Made by a program: the position numbers and the translations under genes. This document shows positions 1 to 11,774 of a stretch of 64,000 bases of DNA, piece after piece. Source of the stretch: Paragyromitra xinjiangensis. Its lineage: Eukaryota; Ascomycota; Pezizomycetes; Pezizales; Discinaceae. How positions within the stretch are numbered: position 1 is the stretch's first letter; each line of letters starts with the position of its first letter. The stretch is from assembly GCA_038503065.1 (NCBI GenBank), contig JBCAMK010000001.1, positions 62,001 through 126,000 on the forward strand. Direction: 5' to 3'. The notes beneath the pieces are model-generated. The model was given only the letters and a program-made list of their open reading frames with translations, did not search any database and was not told the DNA's origin.

Positions 1-951
1 GGATTCCGCTCACCTACGGCAACGAACAAAAAATGCCATATCTCAACAATGAGTGGATTAATTACTACGAAATTTCGGGGGTGTCTTTAGATATGTTAAA
101 TAAATTATATTCCAGATCTAAAAAACTTGTTAGCGCATTTGGGGCTATCTAGAGGGGGGGAGGTACCTACAATAATATTTACCTACCAGGCCACAACCCA
201 ACCCCATCAGCAACCTGATAAACACTAGTAGGCTTTAGAACCCTAGAGGTATGTCTAAAGTAGATATCTAGTGACTATCGGGCTTTAGGGCCTACTAGTT
301 GTTGTACTATCTAATTTCTTGTAAATCTCCGGTTTTCCATACAAATTGGCTGTTTTTTGGACATATACACAGCGGCTACCAACCATAAATATAATTATAT
401 AAATCATATATCTTTATGTGGATATTAAAGAGTATCTGTCCTATAGCTCTTATTGTGCTAAGAGTGATAACAGTTGACATATGGTGATGCAGATAGATGG
501 CTTAAAGATATATTATTAACTGGGATTAACCCTACTATTAGTCATCAAAACCCATCGCAAATACAGTTAAAAATAAGTTATTGATCGATTTTAAGGTAAG
601 GGTTCCAGAAAGAATCTTATAACACAACAACCAGTAAGCTCTAAAGCCCAATACTTACTAGGTATATACTTTAGACATATCTCTAGGGTTCTATAGTCTA
701 CTAGTATCTATCAGATTGCTGATGGGGTTGAGTTGTGGCCAGGTAGGTAGATGTCTTCATGCATACTTATAGGTGGCTTTTTGCACCTTAAAAGACTCCC
801 CTACTGCCAAAACACTATTTTGCAGCTAGAATTTAATTTATTTGATCTATGCAGAGACACCCCCAAAATATCACAGAAATTCGTTCACTCGCTGTTGAGA
901 TATTCCATTTTTTGCTTGCTGCGCGCTGGTTGCCAGGCGTGAGCGGAATCC
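1..951. mobile_element. Element with ~320-bp imperfect terminal inverted repeats
   Basis: The first ~322 bases match, as reverse complement, about 619-951. The outermost 13 bases (GGATTCCGCTCAC at 1-13, its complement at 939-951) are identical. Other well-matched blocks include GGCCACAACCCAACCCCATC near 189 and its complement near 720-740, and the TATGTCTAAAGTA blocks near 251 and 670. The ~300-bp centre is AT-rich and has no credible gene. This layout fits a foldback or MITE-like non-autonomous DNA transposon. The left end may continue outside the window, and no target duplication can be tested there. Confidence 0.75.
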
Positions 952-3225
952 CGGTCATGGGCGGTTTCACGGTAAAGTACGTTAAGCCAGCAGTAAGCGA
1001 GACCCCGCAACTTCATTTCTCCGGGGTCGGTGTTACTGCTTATTCCGAACGCCGACATCATCAGCGATATCGCGAGCTGGGAAACAACTTTACGAGTTTT
1101 GGACTCTTTACTCCTAAACCCAAAGCCCAATTCTCCATGGGATGGCTCGGCGGCAGCTATTTCGGGGACACATTACGTACCGAGATTTCACTAATATAAA
1201 ATGTCCAGATTTGGGTATTTTCAATAGAACTACAAGATCACATGCGAATTAAGCATTTGCCTAGGCTAGGCTACTTCTATAGAAGCACAGCAGGCATATC
1301 CAAATGTGCATACCCGAGGAATTCAATCGACAGATCTCTCATCTTCTAATTCAATCGATGTGATGTCTCTAGAACTCCGAGATGGTTGGTGATGATCGCC
1401 AGGCGCTAGGCAGCAAGACGCAGAGAAACAAGCTGTCAGACACGTGTGACAGGGAAGCAGACAGCCTGCAGAGACGCCTAACTAGCGAGGGAATTATCTC
1501 CCAGCTATATCACATTTTGATATAAGCAGAACATCGCCATTTTCTATGTCGTATATTAAAACGTCGGCGATTTATCGATCTCTCAGGCCAAAATGTTCCA
1601 GAAAAACACGCAATGAGATCATCTATGCACGCCGGACATAAAGTAATTGCTTACGCGTATCCTTTGAATGAGTAGTAGAACCTTCAGAAAGCGTCAAGAA
1701 AAGGGCTAGGAGTGATAAAGAGCTTATAGGGCTATCAAAAACATCATCTATCACTTTCTAGATCCTAATGACTTTAGCGGTGATGTTGTGACTTTCTCGC
1801 AAGGCCTAGGCCTAGACAATGTAGGCATAAACAATTGGACTGCATGGAAAATCACTCGACTTTTAGAGCCCTTGCATCTGCCGACATGAACCCAGTCCTG
1901 ACATAAAACCATGATAACCAAAAGACCCATAACGATTGGGAGACTTTTGATGCTTACAAACAGGTCCTTTCATATGCCTAAGGCTATCCGAAGTCGCCGA
2001 CGCGTGCCAATATGCAGCTGTGGGGTAGGCTAAGCCCCACCAACAAATTCCTAACTTTCTTTTTTGTATTTACTTTCATTTGGAAATCCTCTCGCTTAAC
2101 AGGAAAGTTCTGCGTCAGTGCGGCCCTTTATACCTTTTGGTTATTTAGATGTAGGTATTTATCGGCATCGCATCAAGCACCGTGGGGGCACGGCAGCCGT
2201 CCGGGCGAATTGATGATTTTTTTCGATGTTATGACTCACTTAGTTATTCCATTCAAAACATACATAAATTTTAGGGCCACAGCTCTCATAATAACCATGA
2301 CCAGGGGCCTCATAATGAGTACATTTCAGGGGTTACAACCACTATTACAGTTACAAACTATGGGTTTTTTCTGTTGAGTTTATCTGCGATACTATACATA
2401 TAGACTATTAAATACTGTAGAAGGGGAAATATGACAGACAGATAAGACTCCAACGGGGACGGGACAACTAAGCGGAGGCAGCGCCCTACCCGTTGGCCTT
2501 GCAACAAGCACCACGGCCCGCACTTCTTTCACCGGGGAGCCACAGATAGCCGTATGCTAGATCTGAGATAGTTGGCGGTTGAGAGGCAGCAGAGGTATTG
2601 ACAAGGGTTCATGAAGGGCAGATATAGCAGAATTTCTGGAATGTTCTGCCTTAGCTGAGATAAAGCAATCTCCAGCGTGTGAGGCTAAGAGGCCAAGACT
2701 GACAGCGGGTGCTTGAAAATCCATGGCTCGTGTGCACGGAGATGCGTGGTTGGATGGATGCACTGAAGAAACATGATCCGTAATGTAGCAGATGCGGCGA
2801 AGATAAAAAGGGAAGGGTTAAAGCAAAAACTGAACGAATGAAAGATACTTGGCAGCTTATCAAAATCATAGCGAATCACTCGGAGATCTCACCTTGGCGT
2901 GGATCAGCAATAACCGCTCGCAAACACTACTACCATTCTGAGTTTACATATACATAATACAAGTAGTTGCAAAACTACGATGATAATACCACATAAAACC
3001 CATCAGAATTCGAAAAGCGGAATAGAAGAGAAACTTAGTAACCTTAAATACCCACATACTAACAATTAAAATCCTAGTACTAGCGAAGAAGTCAATGAAA
3101 AGAAGGTAAGGAGCGGGTGGAGATAAATGGGTGAACTAAAGTGCTGAACTTCCAACCCTTAGCAAGCATCGAAACTCACCCTCTCGGTGTTTTTCTCAAA
3201 TTTTCCCTCATAACCCAACTCACAA
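952..3225. other. Gene-free decayed sequence
   Basis: No reading frame here has a credible start, splice pattern or family resemblance. Several frames are broken every 20-60 codons, which would fit old degraded repeats. Part of it (3000-3225) is presumably the 3' flank of the minus-strand gene that ends at 3226. I see no RNA gene. Confidence 0.5.
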
Positions 3226-5844
3226 TCACTTCCCCGCCTTCTGTCCTCTCCCCTCTTTGAAGAGCCACTCCGCCAACTTACCGCCCCACCCCCTCTCTGA
3301 ATGTCTTGCAGACCCCAGCATCCCACCCAATGCAACCAAACTTAAAGCCGCCATAACACCCAAACTGATCATTCTCCAGTTCACCTTCTTATCACCACTA
3401 CGACGGTAATTATTCGTATTTGTGGACCTCGCTAAGATATCACCATTCGGGGTACCATCAGCCAGTTCTTGGGGGAGGATACCGTTCGCGCTAGCCGGAA
3501 CATTGATTTGCTTGCGGATAAAGTCGATATCGGTCTCGATTCTGCCCAGGCGTGGACCAAGCTGCGAGATTTTCCCGCTAAACAGATGCTTTTCGTCGTT
3601 AGAGTAATGGCTATTGTGGGAATCAATCGACTCGAGGATATCCCGCTTGAATTGCCCAAGGACTAGCTGGAGCTGTCCAAGAGTGATTGATGTTCCCCCG
3701 CTGCTTGAAGAAGTCGACTTTTGCTGTATTTGGGTTTCTGTAGGAACTCTTTTCTGGAACCGGTGTTCACTTTCTATCAACTCGCGGTCGTGGCTTGACA
3801 TCGGCCGGTGGGAGGCACCCTCCATAGCCTGTGAACTATGGATCAGGGGGCTATCGGAAAGTGTTCCAGTTGCATTAGACCCGCGCTCTGCGAGAAAAGC
3901 CTGGAGATACGACTGAAGTGTGTCGTTTGCTTGGACATCCCCCCTGCAATGAGGGGGGGAATCTCGGAAGGGCGACGATATATGTGGAGAGCAGGATCGC
4001 CCATGGATTTGAGGTTCAATCCCAAGCTCCCCGCTAGGGCGGCGGGCTCTTTGCAAATTGCGATATCCGAAGTTCGGACGTTCTTCTCCACCGTCGCTAT
4101 TCGATTGCATTGAAGCTCGGCGGCGAGCCCGAGCCGCTCCAGGATTCTCGGTACTATCTTCATCGGCCCTAATATGCCCACTTTCTTCTCCCCTACCGAC
4201 GTTGTATCCAAATTCTCCTTTACGCAATTGGATATGCCGAAGCTCCCTCGTCTCTTGAGATGCCTGCGTGGTCTGTGGGCCGATATCACGCTGGCTTAAG
4301 TGAATTGATCCTAACTCTCTCGTTTCTGGAGTCTGAGTGCTTTTGATGCTGTGGTTTGGTTGGCTTTGGGAAAGCCTCTCCCGAGCCTTAGACGCAGCTG
4401 GATTTTCTCCCGTCTCTTCACCAGGCTCATTACCCCTACCCACGTTGTACCCGAAATCATCACGTCCCACATTGATATAGCCCAGCTCCTCAATTGCAGA
4501 GTCACTTCCCGATTTTCCGCTTGTTTGCTGCTTCGGCTGGGATGAGGTTCCAGCGGGGCGATCGTGTTTTTTCACTGCCGGATGTTCCCCAGGCTCTCTG
4601 CGATCGCGATCATCCCCCTTCCCTGGGTTATATCCAATTTCACCCTTTCCCAAATCAATATGCCTCAGCTCTCGAGTCTCTGCATTCAATTTCAAATGCT
4701 GGGGTCCGATATCTTCGCGATGGAGATGGTTCGAGCGGAGCTCTTGTGTCTCGGCTGACGTATCTGGATGCTTCTTCTTCGAGTGGCCAGAGGGCGGTTC
4801 GTTACCGATGTTGTAGCCCATTTCGCCCCTGTTCATAGAAACTTGCTGGAGTTCTTCTGTTTCGGGAGATGTCTCATTTCCAGGCGTCTGTTTCTGTGAA
4901 GCCGAGTTCTTCGGAATGCCATGGTGTGGTACACTCTGGCTAAGCCTCCTTCGTACCTGAGATGCTTCTGGGTTCTCACCTGAATCTTCCCCAAGCTCTT
5001 CAGTTTTTCCGGGATTGTAGCCGAATTCACCCTTTCCCAAAGAGAGTTGTCGTAGCTCGGCGGTTTCTGATGTCCCCTCAGCTGAACTAGTTTCAGGTGT
5101 CCGTTTCTTCGTCTCTAGATGTTTTCCCGATTTCTGGCGGTCACGGTCATCTCCCTTCCCTGGGTTGTACCCGAATTCGCCTTTTTCCAAGGAGACTGGT
5201 TGCAACTCTGAAGTTTCGGGGGAAGCTTGGGCACCTTTGCCTTTAACCTCTGAAGCTTTCCCTTTCCTTTTGCTTCCGGGTGAAACGTATCCATCTTTAC
5301 CGATATTGACACCGATATCGCCGGGTTGAAGTTGATCGTGGGCCAATTCTTCCGTCTCCGGTGATATTTCTGAATCTCCATTTTTATCGAGTTTCCTCTG
5401 GTTGTTTCCTCTTCTAGGATGGACATCTGGAGGGAGGTGTCTCCCGTCTGCAGCTGAGATTCCCCCTGCTTCCGAATAAATTGGGCCACCCTGGTCGTGC
5501 TCGAAGTGACCTGGATACGGAGTGGCACCAGGCTGGGACTTGTCTTTCTGCTCCATTTTAGATTTGCTGCTCGCTGACTCTTTACTGGAGTGTTTTTCTT
5601 CGCTGTGCCCTGAGGGTAAGGATTTGCTCTCCTCCGTAGAGTCGATATTGGCCAATGGGTTCTTCGCAAACACGGATTCGTCAAGACCGTAACCAACAGA
5701 ACCTCTTGGAGGGCGGTCTTTGGTTGCAGGCAGAGACGAGCGAGAGGGTTGGGTAGTGTTTGGATCTACGCTGAGATTTATAGAGGCTGCAGTTTGTTCG
5801 TCAGGAGTCCGCTGACTCTTGGGGGTGCGTTTGTTTTTTCCCAT
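3226..5844 (-). CDS. Repeat-rich protein with C-terminal membrane segment
   Basis: Single-exon gene of 872 residues, start ATG at 5844. The N-terminal two thirds is hydrophilic and low-complexity (Lys, Glu, Ser, Pro, Gly) and carries about nine copies of a degenerate unit, ETxEL followed by 4-6 residues and then GExGYNxGK. Variants end in GYNVGRG or DIGPQ. Linkers between copies also repeat (NPEASQVRRRLSQS, NPAASKARERLSQS, NPGAARARRRAS). Near the C-terminus a helical stretch is followed by one hydrophobic segment (about residues 822-845) and a 27-residue tail, which looks like a tail anchor. I do not recognise the family. Function is unknown; the topology suggests a membrane-tethered disordered protein. 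The long open frame without introns and the preserved repeats support a real gene. Confidence 0.8.
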   Translation of the reverse strand: MGKNKRTPKSQRTPDEQTAASINLSVDPNTTQPSRSSLPATKDRPPRGSVGYGLDESVFAKNPLANIDSTEESKSLPSGHSEEKHSSKESASSKSKMEQKDKSQPGATPYPGHFEHDQGGPIYSEAGGISAADGRHLPPDVHPRRGNNQRKLDKNGDSEISPETEELAHDQLQPGDIGVNIGKDGYVSPGSKRKGKASEVKGKGAQASPETSELQPVSLEKGEFGYNPGKGDDRDRQKSGKHLETKKRTPETSSAEGTSETAELRQLSLGKGEFGYNPGKTEELGEDSGENPEASQVRRRLSQSVPHHGIPKNSASQKQTPGNETSPETEELQQVSMNRGEMGYNIGNEPPSGHSKKKHPDTSAETQELRSNHLHREDIGPQHLKLNAETRELRHIDLGKGEIGYNPGKGDDRDRREPGEHPAVKKHDRPAGTSSQPKQQTSGKSGSDSAIEELGYINVGRDDFGYNVGRGNEPGEETGENPAASKARERLSQSQPNHSIKSTQTPETRELGSIHLSQRDIGPQTTQASQETRELRHIQLRKGEFGYNVGRGEESGHIRADEDSTENPGAARARRRASMQSNSDGGEERPNFGYRNLQRARRPSGELGIEPQIHGRSCSPHISSPFRDSPPHCRGDVQANDTLQSYLQAFLAERGSNATGTLSDSPLIHSSQAMEGASHRPMSSHDRELIESEHRFQKRVPTETQIQQKSTSSSSGGTSITLGQLQLVLGQFKRDILESIDSHNSHYSNDEKHLFSGKISQLGPRLGRIETDIDFIRKQINVPASANGILPQELADGTPNGDILARSTNTNNYRRSGDKKVNWRMISLGVMAALSLVALGGMLGSARHSERGWGGKLAEWLFKEGRGQKAGK

Positions 5845-6890
5845 GTTCTTATATGCAGGACCGTAGGATGTGGGTCGAATTGGGACTGATCAAACAAGGA
5901 GGAAAGAGATTCTGCATGATTGTGGTGTGGGAGTCTTCGTTCTCATAGGAAGGGAAAAGACTGATATGACGGTAGTATTACACGGGTGTTTGGTGATGTT
6001 GACAGAAGAATGACGTCTGTGGCCGTAACAACGATGATCTGGAATTTCTCGTGATCGAATACCCACATATTTCGTTCGACTAATTTCGCTTTGCCTCGGA
6101 ATCTTTCGATCTGAGATTAGGTTCGATTCTGCCCGTTAGTTTAATTGTCCTAGCTATTACACAGCCATTCTTGTGGTTTCCATGGTTAGGCGTTGCCCGA
6201 ACCTGGCGTTTTCGGTGGGGATCGCGGCAAGGATCTAGGGCTGAATATGGCGGCGGGTAGAAGACTTTCTATCAACTGAAAAATATACACTGGCATAAGA
6301 TTTTAAGCCGGTGCTGTAGGTATTTCTCAAAGTGGTCGATCGTGTGATTGTTGTTGGGAGGAACGCAAGTCTGAATTGAACGTTCCCTATCCTACGCACC
6401 TGATAGGAAATGCTGTGAGAATAGGTGGCCTTGGCGGTTAGCTCTGATGTTCAGATTTTCAGAGGCGTCCGTACCGTATGAGTCTCTTTGCAATTTGAAT
6501 TGGAGGTTTTTGATTTTAGAAACCTGTTACTCCAGCAATTTGGCGTCCAGTCTATGTACTGCGGATGTCCTAGCCAACAATATTACAGTTTCACAGGCTG
6601 CCCCTTCACCCACAACGAAGTTCGTCAAATGCGACAGGTTCTGAATTTATTCTTTTTATTGAGGGTTTTACCCAGAAATACATAAACAGAAGAAACTAGA
6701 AGTTGATACGTATCTACCGAGCGCTTTACTCTCAATTGCTAGAAACCCAATTTTGATTTGCGCCAGAACTGCCGCAGAACCCATCAAAAATAACCAACAG
6801 ACATTTAATTTTCCAGTGAAAATCGATTCTCTAGTACCAGTCAGCTCTAGAAAGGCACCAACGACTCCACTCTGAAACCTACCAGTCAGA
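5845..6890. other. Intergenic, 5' flank of the 872-aa gene
   Basis: No supported gene. Open frames of 60-85 codons occur on both strands near 6450-6925 but lack family features. The first few hundred bases next to 5844 must contain the promoter of the minus-strand gene; I see no clear TATA box. Confidence 0.5.
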
Positions 6891-7277
6891 CTAGTTGCAC
6901 TCTGATCCCGACGACCAAGACCCAATCTTCCTCGCCTTATTCTCCATCATCAAATCTTTATCCTTCTTCAACTTGCCATCCGTCTTCTCCTTGTTGTTCC
7001 TCAACCTGCCATCAGTTTTCTTCACCCTGGGAATTTGCAACTCGGGCTCGGGGCCAGCTGGCGGTGACATATTCTCTCTGAGATCCTTCACGCCTTTAGG
7101 TTTCGTGATCTGCCCGATGATGGTCTCGAAATTCGCAGGCTCAGGAACTGCCATAGGATGCCTTGGGTTGGTCCCCATACCGACTTTCCACGGACGGAAA
7201 GTGTTCTTCGGGGCAGCGAGGACGACACAGCACTCGAAGAGGGCGAGAAGGAGAAAGAATTTAGTAATTACGTGCAT
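6891..7277 (-). CDS. Small secreted protein, lysine-rich
   Basis: A 128-residue protein. I place the start at ATG 7277 because it opens directly with a textbook signal peptide (MHVITKFFLLLALFECCVV then LAAP); the open frame upstream of it is low-complexity leader-like sequence. The likely cleavage follows LAA. The mature ~105 residues are polar, with a Pro-rich centre and a Lys/Asp-rich tail containing a short duplication (KKTDGRLRNNKEK, then KTDGKLKKDKD). Only one cysteine remains after cleavage, so it is not a disulfide-rich effector. No family recognised; a secreted role is inferred from the leader only. Confidence 0.6.
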   Translation of the reverse strand: MHVITKFFLLLALFECCVVLAAPKNTFRPWKVGMGTNPRHPMAVPEPANFETIIGQITKPKGVKDLRENMSPPAGPEPELQIPRVKKTDGRLRNNKEKTDGKLKKDKDLMMENKARKIGSWSSGSECN

Positions 7278-8132
7278 ATTGAATCTTTTTGTGGTGCTTA
7301 TTGGCGGAAGAGTGTGGTGATGAAGCAGTGCTGGTGGCAGATGAGGAGAGTGGCGATGGACGGAAGGCATACATTTTATCGGTGGGGTGGTATTTTTAGT
7401 GTAGGATAATTGTTGAGAAAGTTTAAATTGAATCGTGTCATTGAATGTCACTTTTCAGTCCTCTTCACTATTTCGTGGAGGTTCAGTGATGAAAGCTACA
7501 CACTGTGTAAGTTTGAGACTGACATATCACAGTCAATAAATTCGACCAACCAGGCCCAAGCATCGCTGGAGTAGATACTATATGCCCCAGAACCCCCCAC
7601 GGAAGCCAAAAGTTATTTGTACTGCAATTATCAAGAGCTAATAGACTTCGAAATGTTCAGGGTTAGGCTATGTAGTGCCATCTCTAGCCTTATAGTCCAA
7701 ATTTCTTGAAGCCGGCACCCTTATTGAACCAAGATACTCTATTGGTGGAAGCAACAAGTTATTCTCATGCATCTTTTACCCTAAATATTTCATTCATGAT
7801 TTCTTCATTTAGCACAAAGCCAGCAACCTTACGATACAGCTTTTCCGGCAAATTTAACGCATGAGCTCGAGACAATCGGTGCTGGCTGCAAACAAGTATC
7901 CCAAAATGCAAATTTCAAAAAAAGCATCTAATTTCAACTTGAATCTACAATGGCCGAGCCCCGACTCAGCCAACTTGAAACCTCCCTAGTGGTCGACTAT
8001 GTTTCAAGTCCTGTTATCCAATCATATATATTAAAGCCCCTGCAGAAACCAGACTCTTCTAGTGCTCATCCCCTATTATTTATCTCCACATAAAAATTCA
8101 GTGTTTGATTGCCTCTACTGCTATCCGTGACA
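7278..8132. other. Intergenic between divergent genes
   Basis: Shared upstream region of the secreted-protein gene (minus) and the 200-aa gene (plus). No other gene seen. It holds a CCAAT and TATA-like pair near 8017-8036. Confidence 0.5.
8025..8036 (+). promoter_or_regulatory. TATA-like box
   Basis: TATATATTAAAG lies about 100 bases before the ATG at 8133 and just after a CCAAT sequence (8018-8022). Spacing and order suit a fungal core promoter. Inferred from motif only. Confidence 0.4.
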
Positions 8133-8735
8133 ATGCCACCAAAAACCGTCATTCACACATTCCAACATTACCCGCAACTAAAATTCGCGGTAAGCCAGAT
8201 CGAGCTTGACACTCCAACCCATATCACACCTGGTGAGCTCCAAACTTTTCGTGAATCCTGGTTTGAGTCTATCGAGCCACTACTTAAACACATCGAGCTG
8301 CCGGAACGAGCTGCCAGGCTACTTTCAGCCTTTGGTGGAGCCCCAGTGGCTCCACCGACAGGCTATGCGCAAGTAATTCAGCTCCCGGCCTTACGTTCTA
8401 TGACTAGTGTGAATCTGTGGAAGTTCGTTGAAGATATCGCGGATCTATTTCCCATCATCATTTTCATGCAACTCCATCAAACGATCACAAATACGTCTGG
8501 AAATCGACCTGAAGTGAAAAGGAGAAACAAGTGGATTCGTAATAGGCTTTTGAAAGATCTACAAACATGTGAAACACGCCTTACGGCGATGCGTGATGGT
8601 GTCATCTTAAAAATTGTGGAAGGTGAACAATATGAGCGTGATCAGAGACTGTTGGCCTTGGATCACATTTTGAAGCATGTTCTTCAGGATGGAGCCATGT
8701 CTGTTAAAACGTTAATTGGGGGTCTCACAAGTTAA
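8133..8735 (+). CDS. Unknown 200-aa protein
   Basis: Single-exon frame starting at ATG 8133 (context GACAATGCC). The frame is open a little upstream, but only from a TTG. The 200-residue product is mostly helical and soluble by composition, with no signal peptide or membrane span. A hydrophobic stretch around IADLFPIIIFMQLHQ lies mid-protein, followed by a basic helix (VKRRNKWIRNRLLKDL). No domain recognised. It is tail-to-tail with the JEN-type transporter, 283 bases apart. TATA and CCAAT motifs upstream support expression. Confidence 0.6.
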   Translation: MPPKTVIHTFQHYPQLKFAVSQIELDTPTHITPGELQTFRESWFESIEPLLKHIELPERAARLLSAFGGAPVAPPTGYAQVIQLPALRSMTSVNLWKFVEDIADLFPIIIFMQLHQTITNTSGNRPEVKRRNKWIRNRLLKDLQTCETRLTAMRDGVILKIVEGEQYERDQRLLALDHILKHVLQDGAMSVKTLIGGLTS

Positions 8736-9018
8736 GCCAACCCACCTGTTTTGGTTTTATTTTTTTATGCTTACCCGTTTTGGTTCTTTACTTACCCATG
8801 TCTAGGGGATGACCTGATGAAACCCCGCTATTTAGTACTTTGTGGAACGGTGTGATTTATCATGATTTTTGAGCATATTGAGGCGAAATAAAGGGAAATT
8901 ATATCGCAAAACAACTTCAGGTGCATTAGGTATGAAATAATGATAAGTCATTTGTAACATCTCCATTTCTGCATTAAATTACCCACAGATTTCATTAACT
9001 GTCGGATATCATAAATCA

Positions 9019-10804
9019 TTAGACATTCGAATCACTCGTCACAGGTTCTTTAGGCCTCTCTTCATTCTCCACAAATTCCTGTTTCTCATCCTGTTTCTCG
9101 TCCTCCCATTCTGCACCCTTCTCTCGAGCGAACTCAGCCGCAGTAGTACTTTCCTTCAGATCTCTACCCAACTTCTCCGGCCCGAGGAAAACCAGAGTGA
9201 TAACATAGGCAAAAACACAACCCATGAAGATAGCCATGACTTTACCGTAGTTGTATCTCGACGTTGCGCCAGAGCCAGAGAGCCGGAAACGCTCTCCCAT
9301 GGTAGCTTCAATCGTTGAGGATGCAGAGGATGCGAGATTTCCGAGTTGGTAAGCTGTTCCGACAATAGTCGTACGTGCACCGGCGGGGGCAAGCTCGACG
9401 AGATGAATCGGTATGACACCCCAGGCACCTTGAACGAAAAACTGTTCCCAGAATGCGGCGGCAATGACACCGTCATTCCTAATAAAACAGTAGGGGTATA
9501 AAAGTGCTCCTCCGCCAATGCAGGCAACGATGATACTAAGTCTTCGTCCAAACATTTGTGAGAAATATCTATTTTGAGAAAACAATTAGCACCTTGATTT
9601 CATGTGTTCGACGAAGGTAAAGCTCACCCGATGATTGTGCCCCCGACCATAGCCCCAAGATTGGCAACTACTTGCGTCACGGTGACTTTATTCGTGCTGA
9701 ACTCGAGCTGGTTCTCCAACATGGTTGGATACAGATCCTGCGATCCATGCGACTATTCACACTCTATATCAGTACCCTTTTGCTTCAGCTGTATTCGAAA
9801 TAACCCTTACCATGAAGTTGAACCCAGCCATCATAAGCACCAAGTACACCAGCAACAACCAGTGCTTCTTCAACCCAACCTTCGCCTCTTTCCAAACAAC
9901 CGTCTGAATATTTTCAACTCCTTCAGCACGCTCTAGCTTCAGCTTCTGGCGTTCAAGAAAAGCGTCTGTTTCCGGAAGACACAGTCTAAAGATGATGATC
10001 AAAACCGGTGGACAGGCGCCGAACCAGAAAAGCGGTCTCCAGCCATGGGAGGTTGTATCGGCGAGCCCACGGGCAAATACTGTAGCTAGGAGGTACCCAA
10101 ATGCGTACCCTTGTTGAAGCATACCGGATAGAATTCCGTGGGCTTCTGGGGGAGCATCCTCGAGGGCGGTGGAAGCGCCTACAGGATTTTAGAATATTAA
10201 AAAGTGGAGGGTTAGGGTTATTGCGACTTACAGTTTCCGTATATACCACCCATAGCAATTCCAAATAGAGCACGGACAGCGAGAAATTGGTTGTACCTGT
10301 AGGTTAAAGTCAGCGTGTATTTCCCTGTGCACGATTAAAACAGCTCAGATCAACTTACGTTTGACAAAACCCGGTTCCTAACTCAAGTATAATGAAAAGA
10401 ACATTGTTGATTATAAACGGCCATTTACGACCCCATTTGTCCGCTGCCAATCCGAAGGTGATGGCACCTACGGATCGCAACATCAACACTAGCGTAATTC
10501 CCCAAGTGATATCCGCTCTTGTCTTGCCAAAACTTTTGGCCAAAGAGCTTACAGTTAGGGAAACCGTGAAGAAATCGAATGCGTCCCTGTTGAGGAGTAA
10601 GTGATCTATCCAAGCACCCTGTGAAGCCACCGCAAATTAGGCAAAAACTTACCACGTCCAACCAGCGAATGCTATTAGAAAAAATTGCCAGTGGCGCCAA
10701 CTCAACTGCGCCAGAGTGCTGAATGGATTTGGCGGTACATGGCCCGGTGGTTTAAGGGTCGTGATTCTTGTCGCAAGATATGTCCCGATACTCATTTTCG
10801 CCAT
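9019..10804 (-). CDS. JEN-family monocarboxylate/proton symporter (MFS)
   Basis: Six exons on the minus strand: 10804-10653, 10586-10359, 10296-10232, 10178-9811, 9752-9628, 9568-9019; 495 residues. The start is the most upstream in-frame ATG after a stop. Exon 1 carries WRHWQFF and GWTW, joined across intron 1 to DAFDFFTVSLT. Then come the MFS loop ADKWGRK, GTGFCQTYNQFLAVRALFG, a block ending GMLQQGYAFGYLLA, and GWRPLFWFGACPP. The JEN signature NxxS/THxS/TQDxxxT is complete (N269, S272, H273, S275, Q276, D277, T281) and spans intron 4. The family imports lactate, pyruvate, acetate or dicarboxylates at the plasma membrane and is usually glucose-repressed; the substrate cannot be told here. 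The C-terminal tail is Glu/Lys-rich. All introns are 53-66 bp with standard ends. Confidence 0.92.
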
Positions 10805-11774
10805 CTCGACCCTCTGCTCGTTGACAGCGGACTTAAGGTGTCAGACGTGGACGGGGGGAATACGACTGAATATAAATTTTTATTGGAGTTCCGGAGCTGA
10901 TCCAAATTGGTATAGTTACTCCGGAGCGATGCACCGTGGTTGGATTACCTCTTTCGATGATTATTAGCTACAAGGACCTAGATGTTCCTAACACACGCAC
11001 TCTGCATTCGCCCCCGCACGCAGGAATGTGGCCCGGTAATGGTACTAACGGTTATCGGAGTTTAGTAATAGATCTTCTATCCACCTACTTGAAAGTACGG
11101 GGGTAGAGCCGTACGTACCCGATGGACAAGGTTGCTTCTGCGAACCGTGATTTTCTGAACTGTATGCAATTTTCAATACCACAGTCCACCGCGCAGGAGA
11201 TGGGTATGGAGACGAGGAAAATCTCCACGAAATTCCCGGCTGGACCCTGCTATTTAATCGCGAAAAAATTCCCTTCTTCTAGGGGATAAAGTATATACCA
11301 TGACGTGTTATGAAGTGGGGAAGGGCAAGGCTGGCCGTACACAAGGCTACCTTATTGATTTCTCTCACTGTCTATCAATGTGGAGAAATCTGTATGAGGA
11401 TCTGATCTGCACAATCGATTCGCCAAGTCTTCAAATTATTACCCAATAAAGACGAAATCACTGTCAGTATTGGCAAAACAGGTCAACCTTGCCGATTAAA
11501 CGTAAATATTAAGAAGAGGGGGTCTGGAGGAGACCTCCATCTTGTTAATACGCTCAGATTGCCGCAGAGTTAGTATCTCCCTTACCCCGTAGTTGTTCGC
11601 AACCGAGGATATGGGGCCCCAGAGCGGAGACTATACCGGTATATTCCCCTAATTTTCCCTTGCAAATGTTTAAGATAGAGAAAGTAAAGAAAAAGCACGT
11701 CGCATCTACAGTAGAATCGGAGACCAGACCGCAAACTAAAGGTAAGATTAAGTTCAAGCTATTTCGATGGTGTG
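10805..11774. other. Intergenic, promoter side of the JEN-type gene
   Basis: No supported gene. The first few hundred bases are the 5' flank of the transporter. The rest is unremarkable non-coding sequence without clear repeats. Confidence 0.45.

Noticed and set aside
2012..2377. 121-codon plus-strand open frame in the left relic region
   Set aside because: It has an ATG, but composition is random-like (Phe/Leu-rich translated AT sequence) and nothing supports expression or homology.
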